Source: Prorocentrum cordatum (Eukaryota > Sar > Dinophyceae > Prorocentrales > Prorocentraceae). Taken from it: a DNA stretch of 64,000 bases. The translations under genes were made by a program, and so were the position numbers. Below the pieces are notes generated by a model. The model was not told the DNA's origin, made no database searches, and worked only from the letters and a program-made list of their open reading frames with translations. The stretch lies in NCBI GenBank assembly GCA_963575745.1, contig CAUYUJ010009569.1:311953-375952 (forward strand). The letters run 5' to 3'. Shown one piece after another: positions 48,801-57,627 of the stretch. Each line of letters starts with the position of its first letter. Position 1 is the stretch's first letter.

Positions 48801-51800
48801 CTACTCGTGGTCACCTTTCATCTGCTTTAACAGTACATTTTGCGGAGATTGAAAAGGGAGTGTTGCTATCGTGGGATGAGTTGCGAGCAAGATACAACAA
48901 CGAGCAGCTTGACATACTCGATCACGCCTCGTTCAACACTGAGATGCTGCAGACTCACCGCGAGCTCTTATACAGGATTAAAACAAGTTGTGCGAAAAAG
49001 GCTGTGGGTCCAGATGGTGTGTCATTCGACCTTCTGAAGGTTGCAGCGCAAGAGTCCACGGATCTGATATTACCACTTATGACGAAGGTGAGCGTTTCTG
49101 GCCGTGAGCCCCTGGGCTTCAAGGGCGGCTGGCAGGTGGATTTGTTCAAGTCTGGAGCTGTGGGCCCCATCGGGAACTACCGAGGCATCATGCTTGGGGT
49201 ACACATTGCCAAATTACACCATAAATTTCTACGCTCGAAGTTAGTACAAGCTACTGAGATGCTTTTGAACGAATTTCAGATGGGCGGCCTGGCCAGCAAG
49301 GGCACGGATATGGCGTTTCTGCAGGTCTTGACGATGGCACAGGTGGCAGCATCTCGCAAGAAGACATTATTGCTGCTTTTCACTGACCTGCGTGCCGCCT
49401 TTTATTCTGTCATTAATGGTATCTTATCTCGATATGCTCAGACATCAGAATCCGTCGAGGACATGCTTGAAGAACTTGGTGTCCCACTGGCCTTCGTTCC
49501 CTTGTGTGATAAGATTGTACAACAGCCAGGCCTTCTGGACCAACTCCCAGATCGGCATCTACTGACATCAGTGGTGGACACAATGAAGTCCACATGGTTC
49601 CAAGTAAAAGGAGCCGATCAGGTGGTGCAGCCTGGCGGTGGGACTAGACCAGGTATGCCGTTGGCCGACTACCTATTCAATATTGACTTCTCCCCGATCC
49701 AGGTGAACATCAACAAGCGTCTTGCCTCCCTGGCCAGGCTCCAGCACACCACCCCGATGGCCCCCCAGCAAAGGATCTTCGTGGACCCTGAGTCGCCCCA
49801 GGTCAAGAAGGACGTGTGGGGCCCCGCATATGTTGACGACTTGGTTTCCCTGGTGGAACTCGACTGGGCCACTAGCTGGAAAGCGGTTGCCCAAGAGATG
49901 GCCACCATTGTGCACGAAGAAACGATCTCCAGAGGTTTCCAGGTGAACTACAAGACGGGAAAATCAGAGCTCATGGCGATGTTTGTGGGTGAAGGGGCCC
50001 GCAAGGCACGGCAGGATTTTGCAGAGGTTGCCCCTCAAGGCCTACACATTCCTCGTCTTGGTGTCAGGTTAGCCCTCACGCTGAAGTACAAATACCTAGG
50101 ATCGTACATCGACTCCAAGCTCTGTATGGGCCCCGAGGTCTCCCACAGGTGCCACCAAATGCAACATGCTTTGGGTGTTCTGAGGCGCACGGTCTTCGCT
50201 AGCCGTAGGCTTCTGCTGTCTCACAAGCTTACTTATATACATAAGCTGTGCACACCTCACCTGTTGTACAATGCGTCTGTGTGGCCGCAACTTTTGAGCA
50301 AGCAGGCATCCATGATTGAGAATCGTTTTTTGCTCCCTTTTCGTGAAGCGTCTGGCCTCAAATTCGACGGCTTACCTCGTAACAATGTTGCTGGACATAA
50401 GCTCTTAAGTGCGGTTAATCAGGCCCCGCTTGAGATTACACTTCGTCTGCGGAGGTTGAGGCTCATTCCTCGGCTACTCCAGGCGGCGCCCGCTGCCCTC
50501 TTATCGCTTCTCGACGAGGCGGCGGTCGTCAGTTCCTCATGGACCAGCCTGGTCTGCCAGGACCTTGAATGGTTGAGTATGCATGTGCAGTTGCCACGTG
50601 AGTTGCTTCCCTGTGGTCCTCCCTCGTGGTGGGTGCATCTCATTCGCACGAAGGGCGTTCGTTTTTGGAAGCGTCTTTGCAGGCAGGCCGAACGTGCTGC
50701 ACAGGCATGCAGTATTGACCAGATGCGACTACTCGAATGGCACGACGCACTTCGTGACACCGCGATCAGTCTTGGTACGGAGTGTCCTCCCTCTCTCGTG
50801 CCTCCTCCTCCCCTGCTTGTGTATCCGTGCCAAGACTGCGACGCGGTGCTGAATACCCGTGCATCTTGGGCCTCTCATCGTACAAAGGCACATCCCGAGC
50901 TAGACCCAGCAGGCCGGCTTGCATCAGGCACACAATGTCAATCTTGCTGCTTGAACTTTCACACTAGGCTGAGGCTCTTGAAACATCTCAGGCACGGTAG
51001 ACAGTCGTGCCTGGCCAACTTGCTCGCAGTACTCCCAGCTATGCCCCCTGATCAAGTTACACAAGAGAGGTTGAATGATGCCGAAGTCTCCCGAGTGTTG
51101 CGCAGGCAGGGATATTATGAGGAGAAGGCCACTGCCCCGCCGTCGCGTTTCCCTGGTCCTGGTCTGTGTGGTGCCGCCGTCTCCCTGGGCCTCCCTGGTG
51201 CCGTGTGCCGTGTTGGGTGCCGTCCCGTGCCTCTGGAGGTGAACGTGGCGCATCTCCCTCCCCCCGCACCTGCCGCACCTCGTGTTGTGCACACGGCATA
51301 CATTCTGCATGTTTCCTCGTCTGCGCGCACTTTGCATGATGTACAATGGTGGTGCGAGGAGTTCTTTGCCAGGCATGGCTTGTCATTGTGTGTACTACAG
51401 ATTACTCAGGAGGATGTCGCCACTAGTAAGCAGCGTGATCAGATTTTGCATTTGTTGTCGTCCAGGACCGTGCTCGGTGTAATTGCAGCCCCATCTGTGG
51501 AGACGTGGTGCGAGAGGCGTGACCGTGCTAGGCCCTTTCGAGCTGTTGGTCACCCATGGGGATCCCCCGACCTCGCTCCTAAAGATTGGGCGCGCGTGCA
51601 GGATGACAATTGCCACCTGCGCTTTGCGATTCTGGTTTCAGTCGTCGCTCGCGCAATGCAGATCCCATGCATTTTGGTGCACATGAATCAGCAGGTCACC
51701 CCGCACCTTCCGTCCCCCTGGGAGTTGCCCGAGCTCGCCTGGACCCTTGGCTTCTCAGAGGTGTGTGATTTCGTCCTCAGCATGCCCAGAAGCACGACGC

Positions 51801-52042
51801 CAATGAGGATCGTTTCGTCTAGGTCCCTCATTCTCAGTGATGACTTAAAGGCAGGCTTCGACTGCCTGGGCGGGTTTCAGTCCTCCTCCGTCCAGTGGCC
51901 GTCCGCCATGTGTCGTGTTGTTGCTGAATGCCTGTGTGATCTTGTTGCGCGTTCGGCCCCTACGTGTCCGATCGGCCAGTTCACACCGCCCGAGTCTGGC
52001 CGCGCTCCCCTGTACATGCCTATGGACCCCTATGTGGGTTAG
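45836..52042 (+). CDS. LINE ORF2: RNase H, APE endonuclease, RT, zinc fingers, methyltransferase-like domain
   Basis: About 2068 residues from the first in-frame ATG after ORF1; the frame is open back to at least 44648 inside ORF1, so a frameshift fusion is possible. RNase H, residues ~265-420: YCDAS (D273), IELMG (E327), FCDSES (D361), WHIKGHS, FADSVAKD (D416). Endonuclease, ~495-760: VATYNAQSAR, GVQECR (E541), LLLDANARVG, AADHRPV. RT, ~1050-1400: KAVGPDGVSFD, LFTDLRAAFYSV (D1184), GTRPGMPLADYLF, AYVDDLVSL (D1334/1335), KYLGSYID. Two Cys/His fingers, ~1665-1720: CQDCDAVLNTRASWASHRTK and CQSCCLNFHTRLRLLKHLRH. C-terminal domain, ~1815-2050: VSSSARTLHDVQ, GVIAAPSVETWCERR, RPFRAVGHPWGSPDL. RNase H before the endonuclease is unusual; it normally follows RT. 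All catalytic residues appear intact. Confidence 0.93.
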   Translation: MQHHGASALSTVNVEFRRQALRGSAGNEPAECSAVSVDPVASSVSSANVGRNILNDGYGSYVHGKLVFDEARRPLRQSDDNGSGLSISPGGLYSNTQVSSDNSSFSQQDAWAQIAALPASLSSQGSVLAEGCQVSRMHEIAAPRVREPPISSSLRRRLKGKQPPIPPPLEPPRLPWDQSAKQIIALDLAVPSGVPVSDQDVSDSFQVSPQDSSSTCFGIQHADRLSTVLEASRNWFTPRKCTKGIRLHPMATFAVSVAKPSVQQVTKLFLYCDASFRGNVFDSAWAFVATAVDVSGDVCYLGFEKMSAVRSTHLTFPEDEVTSTTIELMGILWSALWFLAYYGPQLEASSTVLPILGIFCDSESAVGIALGQVVPHSNVSLANLTYVVYQWARRRYGVLLWHIKGHSQNPWNEFADSVAKDVEVVGSEPPEALQQALYFDRALDWLWLSQAPHEDCIEYPIDLDKNWIRGTRPQCIEKPFGMTPTDIVPKHTVCLSLRVATYNAQSARDAEATRARQMKVAGENIRQQFRDANIILAGVQECRNPEGVRESMGYIIFSSGCSGDKNLGVELWVSRELQYGTKSDVPLQFERRHFTPVYQTPRHLIVNCQAPSFSCMIMVAHALHNGAEYSDHQRAAWWHQLRLATLKFNVQLLLLDANARVGEITSCAIGDFGFRQPEDASGTLFHDYLLSTGRFAVNTLFPTSSDGVTWLAPSNKAPHRLDYVVVASELIDTVVENYTILDIDTNAEAADHRPVVVLLKSSSLAKRSQVRLQYDTKALKDPHKVAMYKALLRQYPQIPSDLDPNRHLDILVFRFLEAASKAFPLGPKVTYKPYVSQDLAVAIGFRRQVRQALRLWHRCDSTAMQKLVVVLLSAGLPEGPADLEWEYCTSELEQVLHKRYAGLISLNEVVDAARAFMDVSKKVVRRLTRRSKDDLLETMADELAMHHHGHDAAKEWTTMHALQKFGGKKRKPAAAGLPIRFDKAGELITTRGHLSSALTVHFAEIEKGVLLSWDELRARYNNEQLDILDHASFNTEMLQTHRELLYRIKTSCAKKAVGPDGVSFDLLKVAAQESTDLILPLMTKVSVSGREPLGFKGGWQVDLFKSGAVGPIGNYRGIMLGVHIAKLHHKFLRSKLVQATEMLLNEFQMGGLASKGTDMAFLQVLTMAQVAASRKKTLLLLFTDLRAAFYSVINGILSRYAQTSESVEDMLEELGVPLAFVPLCDKIVQQPGLLDQLPDRHLLTSVVDTMKSTWFQVKGADQVVQPGGGTRPGMPLADYLFNIDFSPIQVNINKRLASLARLQHTTPMAPQQRIFVDPESPQVKKDVWGPAYVDDLVSLVELDWATSWKAVAQEMATIVHEETISRGFQVNYKTGKSELMAMFVGEGARKARQDFAEVAPQGLHIPRLGVRLALTLKYKYLGSYIDSKLCMGPEVSHRCHQMQHALGVLRRTVFASRRLLLSHKLTYIHKLCTPHLLYNASVWPQLLSKQASMIENRFLLPFREASGLKFDGLPRNNVAGHKLLSAVNQAPLEITLRLRRLRLIPRLLQAAPAALLSLLDEAAVVSSSWTSLVCQDLEWLSMHVQLPRELLPCGPPSWWVHLIRTKGVRFWKRLCRQAERAAQACSIDQMRLLEWHDALRDTAISLGTECPPSLVPPPPLLVYPCQDCDAVLNTRASWASHRTKAHPELDPAGRLASGTQCQSCCLNFHTRLRLLKHLRHGRQSCLANLLAVLPAMPPDQVTQERLNDAEVSRVLRRQGYYEEKATAPPSRFPGPGLCGAAVSLGLPGAVCRVGCRPVPLEVNVAHLPPPAPAAPRVVHTAYILHVSSSARTLHDVQWWCEEFFARHGLSLCVLQITQEDVATSKQRDQILHLLSSRTVLGVIAAPSVETWCERRDRARPFRAVGHPWGSPDLAPKDWARVQDDNCHLRFAILVSVVARAMQIPCILVHMNQQVTPHLPSPWELPELAWTLGFSEVCDFVLSMPRSTTPMRIVSSRSLILSDDLKAGFDCLGGFQSSSVQWPSAMCRVVAECLCDLVARSAPTCPIGQFTPPESGRAPLYMPMDPYVG

Positions 52043-52177
52043 TCGGGAGCGCCGCCGGCGGCGGCGAGGAGGCACCCCACGCGCCTTCCTCTCCTTTGCC
52101 CCTCTTTTGCCTTGTCTCTGTATGCATGTAGCACTGTTGTGGACACCACAGACTCATGGTCTCTCAGGGAGTGCGCA
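52043..52177 (+). other. LINE 3' untranslated region
   Basis: About 135 bp between the ORF2 stop and the GGA array. No poly(A) was seen; the element appears to end at the GGA array. Confidence 0.6.
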
Positions 52178-52286
52178 GGAGGAGGAGGAGGAGGAGGAGG
52201 AGAGGAGGAGGAGGCGGAGGAGGAGGAGGAGGAGGAGAAGCAGAATAATAATAATAATAATAATAATACTAATAATAGTACTAATC

Positions 52287-52317
<31 letters not shown>

Positions 52318-52400
52318 CAAGAAGAAGAAGAAGAAGGAGGAACAGGAGGAGGAGGAGGAGGAGAAGAAGGAGAATAAGGAGGAGGATGACCTCCCCATCC
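52178..52400. repeat. GGA, AAT and AAG trinucleotide arrays
   Basis: (GGA)n at 52178-52235, (AAT/TAA)n at 52244-52320, then (GAA/GGA)n. Confidence 0.95.
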
Positions 52401-53035
52401 ACGTCCTACCTATGGTAGCGGCGGTGGAAGATTGGCCCATCACCCAACGGGTGTTGAGACAGTCGGCCCTGCAAGGTGTGAGCTATCAAGCCGGTGACCC
52501 AGATTCGGCCATTATGGAACGCTCCGGCGAGTTGGCACGCTTGCGCAAGACCGCTCGGACGCCCGAGCTCGACGTGTCCGAATCCAGCGTTGCATTCGGA
52601 GGGGGGGACATATGTTCAGAGGAAGAAAAGGTACCCATACCTCTGCCCCCCGCCCGTTTTCCCCTTTTGGGGTCTCCTGGGCTGGATTCGCTTTGAAATC
52701 CCAGTCAGAACGCACCCCGGGAGAGGTCCAGGGAGTAGCGGTATCGGTACTTTTTGGTTTCCCCATCTGTTGTGTGTGTGTGTGTGAGCATGGTTGATTA
52801 TTTCCGATACTTGCGAAGATCACCCGAGGGGGTGCGAAGGTCACTGCGCTTCGCGCACCGCGGCTCAGATTGGAGAGGTTCGCCAGGGCGAGGGCGCGAA
52901 GACAACGGCGCATCGCGTGGCGCGAGGGCGCGAAGTTGTGTGGCCTAGGAAGGTTGTGGCGGTCCGCGCTTCGCACGGCGCGAAGCCTGCAGGCAAGATG
53001 CCGAAATCAGGACCGCGTTGGTTTTCGGGCCTTTC
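52401..53035. other. Spacer with short dispersed repeat, no gene
   Basis: Contains the third copy of the ~45-bp repeat at 52679-52726 (GGGCTGGATTCGCTTTGAAA ... ACGCACCCCGGGAG) and GAGGGCGCGAAG motifs at 52890-52945. Confidence 0.5.
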
Positions 53036-53175
53036 ATCACTCCTCCTCAACCTCTTCCTCCTCCTCCTCCTCGCGCCTCCTCGCGCCTCCTCGCGCCTCC
53101 TCGCGCCTCCTCCTCCTTCTCCTCCTATCTCCTATCTCCTCCTCCTCCTCCTCCTCCTCCTCCTCCTCCTCGTCG
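53036..53175. repeat. CTC/CGC trinucleotide array
   Basis: (CTC)n with CTCGCGCCTC repeats. Confidence 0.9.
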
Positions 53176-55207
53176 CCTTCCTCAAATCTGGCTCGGGGAG
53201 CTCAATCGTGGCCAACAGAGCCCCCATCGTTCCCTATCTGGCGCCCGTTGGCACCATGACCGCAGTCACCCGCGGGGTCACAGTCTGGGCCAGAGTTGTC
53301 GCCCGTCTCTTCTAAGGGGGCGGCGTGAGGGCGCGAGGGCGCGAAGAGAATCGCAGGGCGCGATGCGCCAAGTTGGGTGGCGCGAAGTTCGGTGGTTGAG
53401 AAGAAGCAAGGAGGCCGAGGAGGTGGATGAGGGCGGCGACGACGCCGTCGACGACGATGACGAGACGACATCACATGAGAACATGAGGGGACGCGAGAGT
53501 CGCGTGCGCGATGATTGCAGAATGCCCTAAGGCAGAGCAGGAGGGGCCGAAGGAGGATCGGAATCAGGTCACCAAAATGAGAGACTGCGACAGAGATGAT
53601 GCAGCACAAGAAAGCGGCTCTGCGCCATGCGCTCACGACCCATTCTCTGGGCGTCGCGTGTGTGGTGCTCACATCACTACAGGTCGTTCTCGCAGTCATT
53701 GGTGATCGCGCGACCGCTTTACAGCGCTGGCCGATCGTACCATTTCACCGTCAAGAGGCTTTTTTCGGGCCCTGGAACTGTCAAAGCACGGCTCGGGATG
53801 AACAATTGGCCCCAGGGAAGGTGTCGGGACTTCTGGGCACCCTGCATCGCGGTGCCATGAGCTTCAGTTCGAAGATCCGCCAGTCTCGCGCGAAGCGTAG
53901 GATTTGTGACTGTACAATCTGGGCCTTTGGTCCTGTCCGCCGAATGCACCGCGCATCAGATCAGGCAGAGCTCGATTTCATGTTCTTGCGAATCTAGTGC
54001 CGCAGTTACGGTAATGCGTGTCCTCTCCGTACATATTGATAGGATCGGCCCAGTGTGCTTTGGGAAAATTAGTCGCCGGAGGATGCGCGTCAAGCAGTCA
54101 TTTTGCTTGCACACCCGCATTGCAGAGAGGCTCGAAATTCCGGCCATGATATTCACAACGGGAGATGGGGTTCCCGCTCGCTGGCGATGGATGGCAGTAG
54201 GCGGACCATGGCGCTTCATCGTGCTGGTGGAGAATAATCGCTGTTCTTCGAGTGCGTTCGCGACTTGAGTTTGGACAGCAGCGTGAAGGCCAGATTCCGC
54301 ACGCTGGGGGAAGGGATGAAGCGGAGGGGGAGATGGGCCAGCGGTGAGAATGACACGGGTCCTCTGTGTTCGTTCTTGACATTGGGTTGCCCGCGCATCC
54401 GGGCACAGGGATGAGAAATTGCTGCACTGGAGGCCAGACTCTCAGCGGATAACTCGTAGATCCATCTTCTCGCCCAGGGCCTCGGCCCGCTGAGATCCCA
54501 GAAGTGCCCGCCCGCACCTATACACACCTCGCCAGTCGATCACCGTGGTGACCCGCAGTGGCGCGACCAGAATCGCGCTGCTCGCGTCGCGGCCTGGGCT
54601 GGGCCGGACAGCTGCCCTCCTCGAAGGTGGCTTCGCGAGGGCGCAAAGACAACCGCGCTTCGCGTATCGCGGGACTCGATGCGAGAGGTTGGGTGACCCA
54701 GACCACACCCATCACCAGATCACTTTCAGCACCTCCCTCGAGGAGAAAACGCGGTGATGGAGCTGCCGGGCGCTCGCCTCCCGCGTCAGACGGCCTCCTT
54801 CGACCGCGCCCGCCGATCCGCCTGCTCATGCCCGCACGCTCCGATGCGGCTTCCAGGGGCGAGAGCCGGATCGCGCTTCGTGCGCGCCACGGCTCGGGTC
54901 GGAGAGCCAGCGGTTCGCTGGCTGGGCCCGCGAACCCGATCCGATTCGATTCGGTTCGGTCCGTCAGGGTGTCGGCCGGGGCCAGCCGCGGTCAGGCGCG
55001 GCGATCCGATCTCGACTCGGCTCGTGACGTTCCGCTGGAGATCCGATCCGTTTCCGAGCCGACCCGACTTCGCGATTCGATCCAGCTCGGGCCTGGCAGC
55101 TGCCCTGCTCCGAGGTGGCCTCGCGAGGGTGCGAAGCGAGCCGCTCGTCGCGCGTCGCAGGGCGTGGCGCGCGAAGTCCGCTGACCTACGTCAGGGGCCA
55201 ACAGCAT
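53176..55207. other. Long stretch without a recognised gene
   Basis: GC-rich. The motif GCGAGGGCGCGAAG and variants recur (about 52895, 53325-53345, 54630 and 55125), as do CGATTCGATTC-type runs at 54935-55085. ORFs up to 208 residues on either strand are Arg/Ser/Pro-rich with no conserved motif. Decayed repeats are likely. Confidence 0.45.
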
Positions 55208-55400
55208 GTGTACCCATCGGTCGTTGAAAGTAGGTATTTTTGGATTCCCAGATTCCAATCTATTTTCGGCGCCTTCCTACTTCAAGAGTCGAGTGGTTTT
55301 CCCTCTTCCGTCCTCCTCAGGAGGCGGGCGGAAACCCAATCTATTTCCAACGCCTTCCTACTTCATGTTTCTACGTACTTCTTCCGACCGATGGGTACAC
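55208..55400. mobile_element. 193-bp MITE/foldback element
   Basis: Perfect 16-bp terminal inverted repeats (GTGTACCCATCGGTCG at 55208-55223, complement at 55385-55400), with weaker similarity inward for ~13 bp more. Inside is a 34-bp direct repeat (CCAATCTATTT...GCCTTCCTACTTCA at 55255 and 55334). Confidence 0.8.
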
Positions 55401-55614
55401 GCACGCGGTCAGCTTCCGCTGGAGTGCGTTTCGACGCGGAGGTTTTTGCACGCAAGACCGCGGAGGGCGCACACGTACATGATTATGGCGTTGCTCATTC
55501 ACTGCGGTTGTGGAGGACGATCAATGGAGAGGAAGCATGTTGCCCAATACTTTCCAGAGGTCTCTTAAAACTGGTTCAACATGTAAATTATCCTGGCGAA
55601 GGACCCAACCAGAT
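55401..55614. other. Spacer before the 90-bp array
   Basis: No recognised feature. Confidence 0.4.
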
Positions 55615-56493
55615 GCAGCCACTGGGGCCTTCGCTGGAGCTCCCCATGGGACCACGAAACGTGTGATGGGTGTGCCGAAATCTGTGCGGTGGGCGCATGG
55701 GAGCGCAGCCACTGGGGCCTTCGCTGGAGCTCCCTATGGGGCCACGAAACGTGTGAGGGGTGTGCAGACATGGGTGCGGTGGGCGCATGGGAGCGCAGCC
55801 ACAGGGGCCTTCGGTGGAGCTCCCTATGGGGCCACGAAACGTGTGAGGGGTGTGCCGAAATCTGTGCGGTGGGCGCATGGGAGCGCAGCCACTGGGGCCT
55901 TCGCTGGAGCTCCCTATGGGGCCACGAAACGTATGAGGGGTGTGCCGAAATGGGTGCGGTGGGCGCATGGGAAAGCAGCCACTGGGGCCTTCGCTGGAGG
56001 GGGCCACGAAACGTGCGAGGGGTGTGCCGAAATGGGTGCGGTGGGCGCATGGGAGCGCAGCCACTGGGGCCTTCGGAGTCCCTATGGGGCCACGCTGTGA
56101 AAACATGACTGGGGCCTTCGGTGGAGCTCCCTATGGGGCCACGAAACGTGTGAGGGGTGTGCCGAAATGGCGGTGGGCGCATGGGAGCGCAGCCACTGGG
56201 GCCTTCGCTGGAGCTCCCTATGGGGCCACGAAGCGTATGAGGGGTGTGCCGAAATGGGTGCGGTGGGCGCATGGGAGCGCAGCCACTGGGGCCTTCGCTG
56301 GAGCTCCCTATGGGGCCACGAAACGTGTGAGGGGTGTGCCGAAATGGGTGCGGTGGGCGCATGGGAGCGCAGCCACTGGGGCCTTCGGTGGAGCTCCCTA
56401 TGGGGCCACGAAACGTGTGAGGGGTGTGCCGAAATCTGTGCGGTGGGCGCATGGGAGCGCAGCCACTGGGGCCTTCGCTGGAGCTCCCTATGA
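55615..56493 (+). repeat. 90-bp minisatellite, about 10 units
   Basis: Units start with GCAGCCACTGGGGCCTTCG at 55615, 55705, 55795, 55885, 55975, 56057 (short unit), ~56100 (disrupted), 56189, 56279, 56369 and 56459. Exact 90-bp spacing in most units keeps several frames open on both strands, giving false 30-residue repeat proteins. Diverged relatives form the 18.6-19.3 kb array. Confidence 0.95.
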
Positions 56494-56499
56494 TCGTCA

Positions 56500-56505
56500 T
56501 GATGG

Positions 56506-56576
<71 letters not shown>

Positions 56577-56577
56577 C
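56500..56577. repeat. GAT/ATG trinucleotide microsatellite
   Basis: Pure (GAT)n of about 25 units abutting the 90-bp array. Confidence 0.97.
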
Positions 56578-56776
56578 AGGAGGGAGGGGGCAGCGGGAGG
56601 AGTGAACGCGGGGCGCTGTCTCTTCAAAACGAGGACCCAACACCACAGGATGGTTGGGAAAAACAGGTGTTATAAACATGTGCAGGACATTTGCATACAT
56701 GTACCGACATTCTAAGCACATCTTTAATTCGATGATAGGACTGTTAGGGTGTCCATTGTCGTGGCATCCACAACAC

Positions 56777-56952
56777 TACAGTCAACGCGCCTAGGAAGGA
56801 CGCGCGCCTTCATCTAGGGTACCCGTGTGTCCTTGCCTCTGAGGTCCGTCCTTGCCATTATCATTGGTCGCCCGCCGCCCTGAAAAACCCAACTTCGGCC
56901 TCCAAGGGTCTTGCGTCCTTATCACCCGTCCTGAATACACGTTTTGACTGTA
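56777..56952. mobile_element. 176-bp Tc1/mariner-type MITE, copy 2
   Basis: Same termini (TACAGTCAA ... TTGACTGTA) and interior as 40526-40703, including CAACTTCGGCCTCCAAGGGT, in the same orientation. Confidence 0.85.
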
Positions 56953-57094
56953 CGGGCTCCTTCCTCGTCGAGGACCGTGGTTTGGGAGCGCTTCTGGCCC
57001 CTCCTCGGAGCACCCGAGGCCTTCTGCGGGGGAGCTCCGGAGACCCCCCCGCCGGGAGCCCGCCTCTGGAGATCCTCGGACCTCCGCTTCCCTC

Positions 57095-57235
57095 CCCTTT
57101 CCCCCCCCCCCCCCCTCCTCCTCCTCCTCCTCCCTCCTCCTCCTGCTCCTCCTCCTCCTCCTCCTCCTCCTCCTCCTCCTCCTTCTCCTCCTCCTCCTCC
57201 TCCTCCTCCCCCTCCCCCTCCCCCTCCCCCTCCCC
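57095..57235. repeat. C-run and CTC array at the 5' border of the Copia element
   Basis: A poly-C run at about 57100-57113, then (CTC)n to 57235. Confidence 0.9.
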
Positions 57236-57627
57236 AGTCAGAATCCAGGTAGATTCCAGGCATGTATCAGCAGCAGATAGTGTAGCAGACAGAAGACAAT
57301 CCGTGCTATAGACGTCTTGGGTCAAGCTAACCGAAAATCGGACTTTGGTAGCGGAGCTACCGGTCCTCGGACCCGTGGTTCCTTTCGATATCGTAAAGCT
57401 CACTTTACGATCTCTCAGGTATTCTACGTATTTCGTGGATTGTGCATCTCTGGCTGGCAGGAGATTGAGGAGTACAGCAACTCCACAGTTCACACAGACG
57501 GACAAGCATATCAAGCAGGAATACCGCGGGGGCTCCCACGAGCAGCTCGCGAAGGTCAGCGATCCGTCGTTGACAAGAACCTCTTCAAGCATATCAAGAT
57601 CGACAAGTTCCAGATCAGCCATACACC

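Larger units (their letters stand above)
43080..52177 (+). mobile_element. Near-intact LINE with RNase H upstream of endonuclease
   Basis: About 9.1 kb. A ~220-bp leader with possible SL relics, ORF1 (43302-45710), and ORF2 (about 45836-52042) with RNase H, APE endonuclease, RT, two zinc-finger motifs and a C-terminal methyltransferase-like domain. Both ORFs are open. GGA arrays lie on both sides (42958-43083 and 52178 on), suggesting insertion into a GGA array. All catalytic residues I can check are present, so it may be recently active. Confidence 0.9.

Noticed and set aside
55615-56493. Regular repeats resembling a CRISPR array
   Set aside because: Units are contiguous 90-bp copies without unique spacers, and the genome is eukaryotic.
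55565-56500. 311-residue ORF with 30-residue repeats on the minus strand
   Set aside because: The 90-bp unit is a multiple of three, so several frames on both strands stay open. No start context or non-repeat domain was seen.
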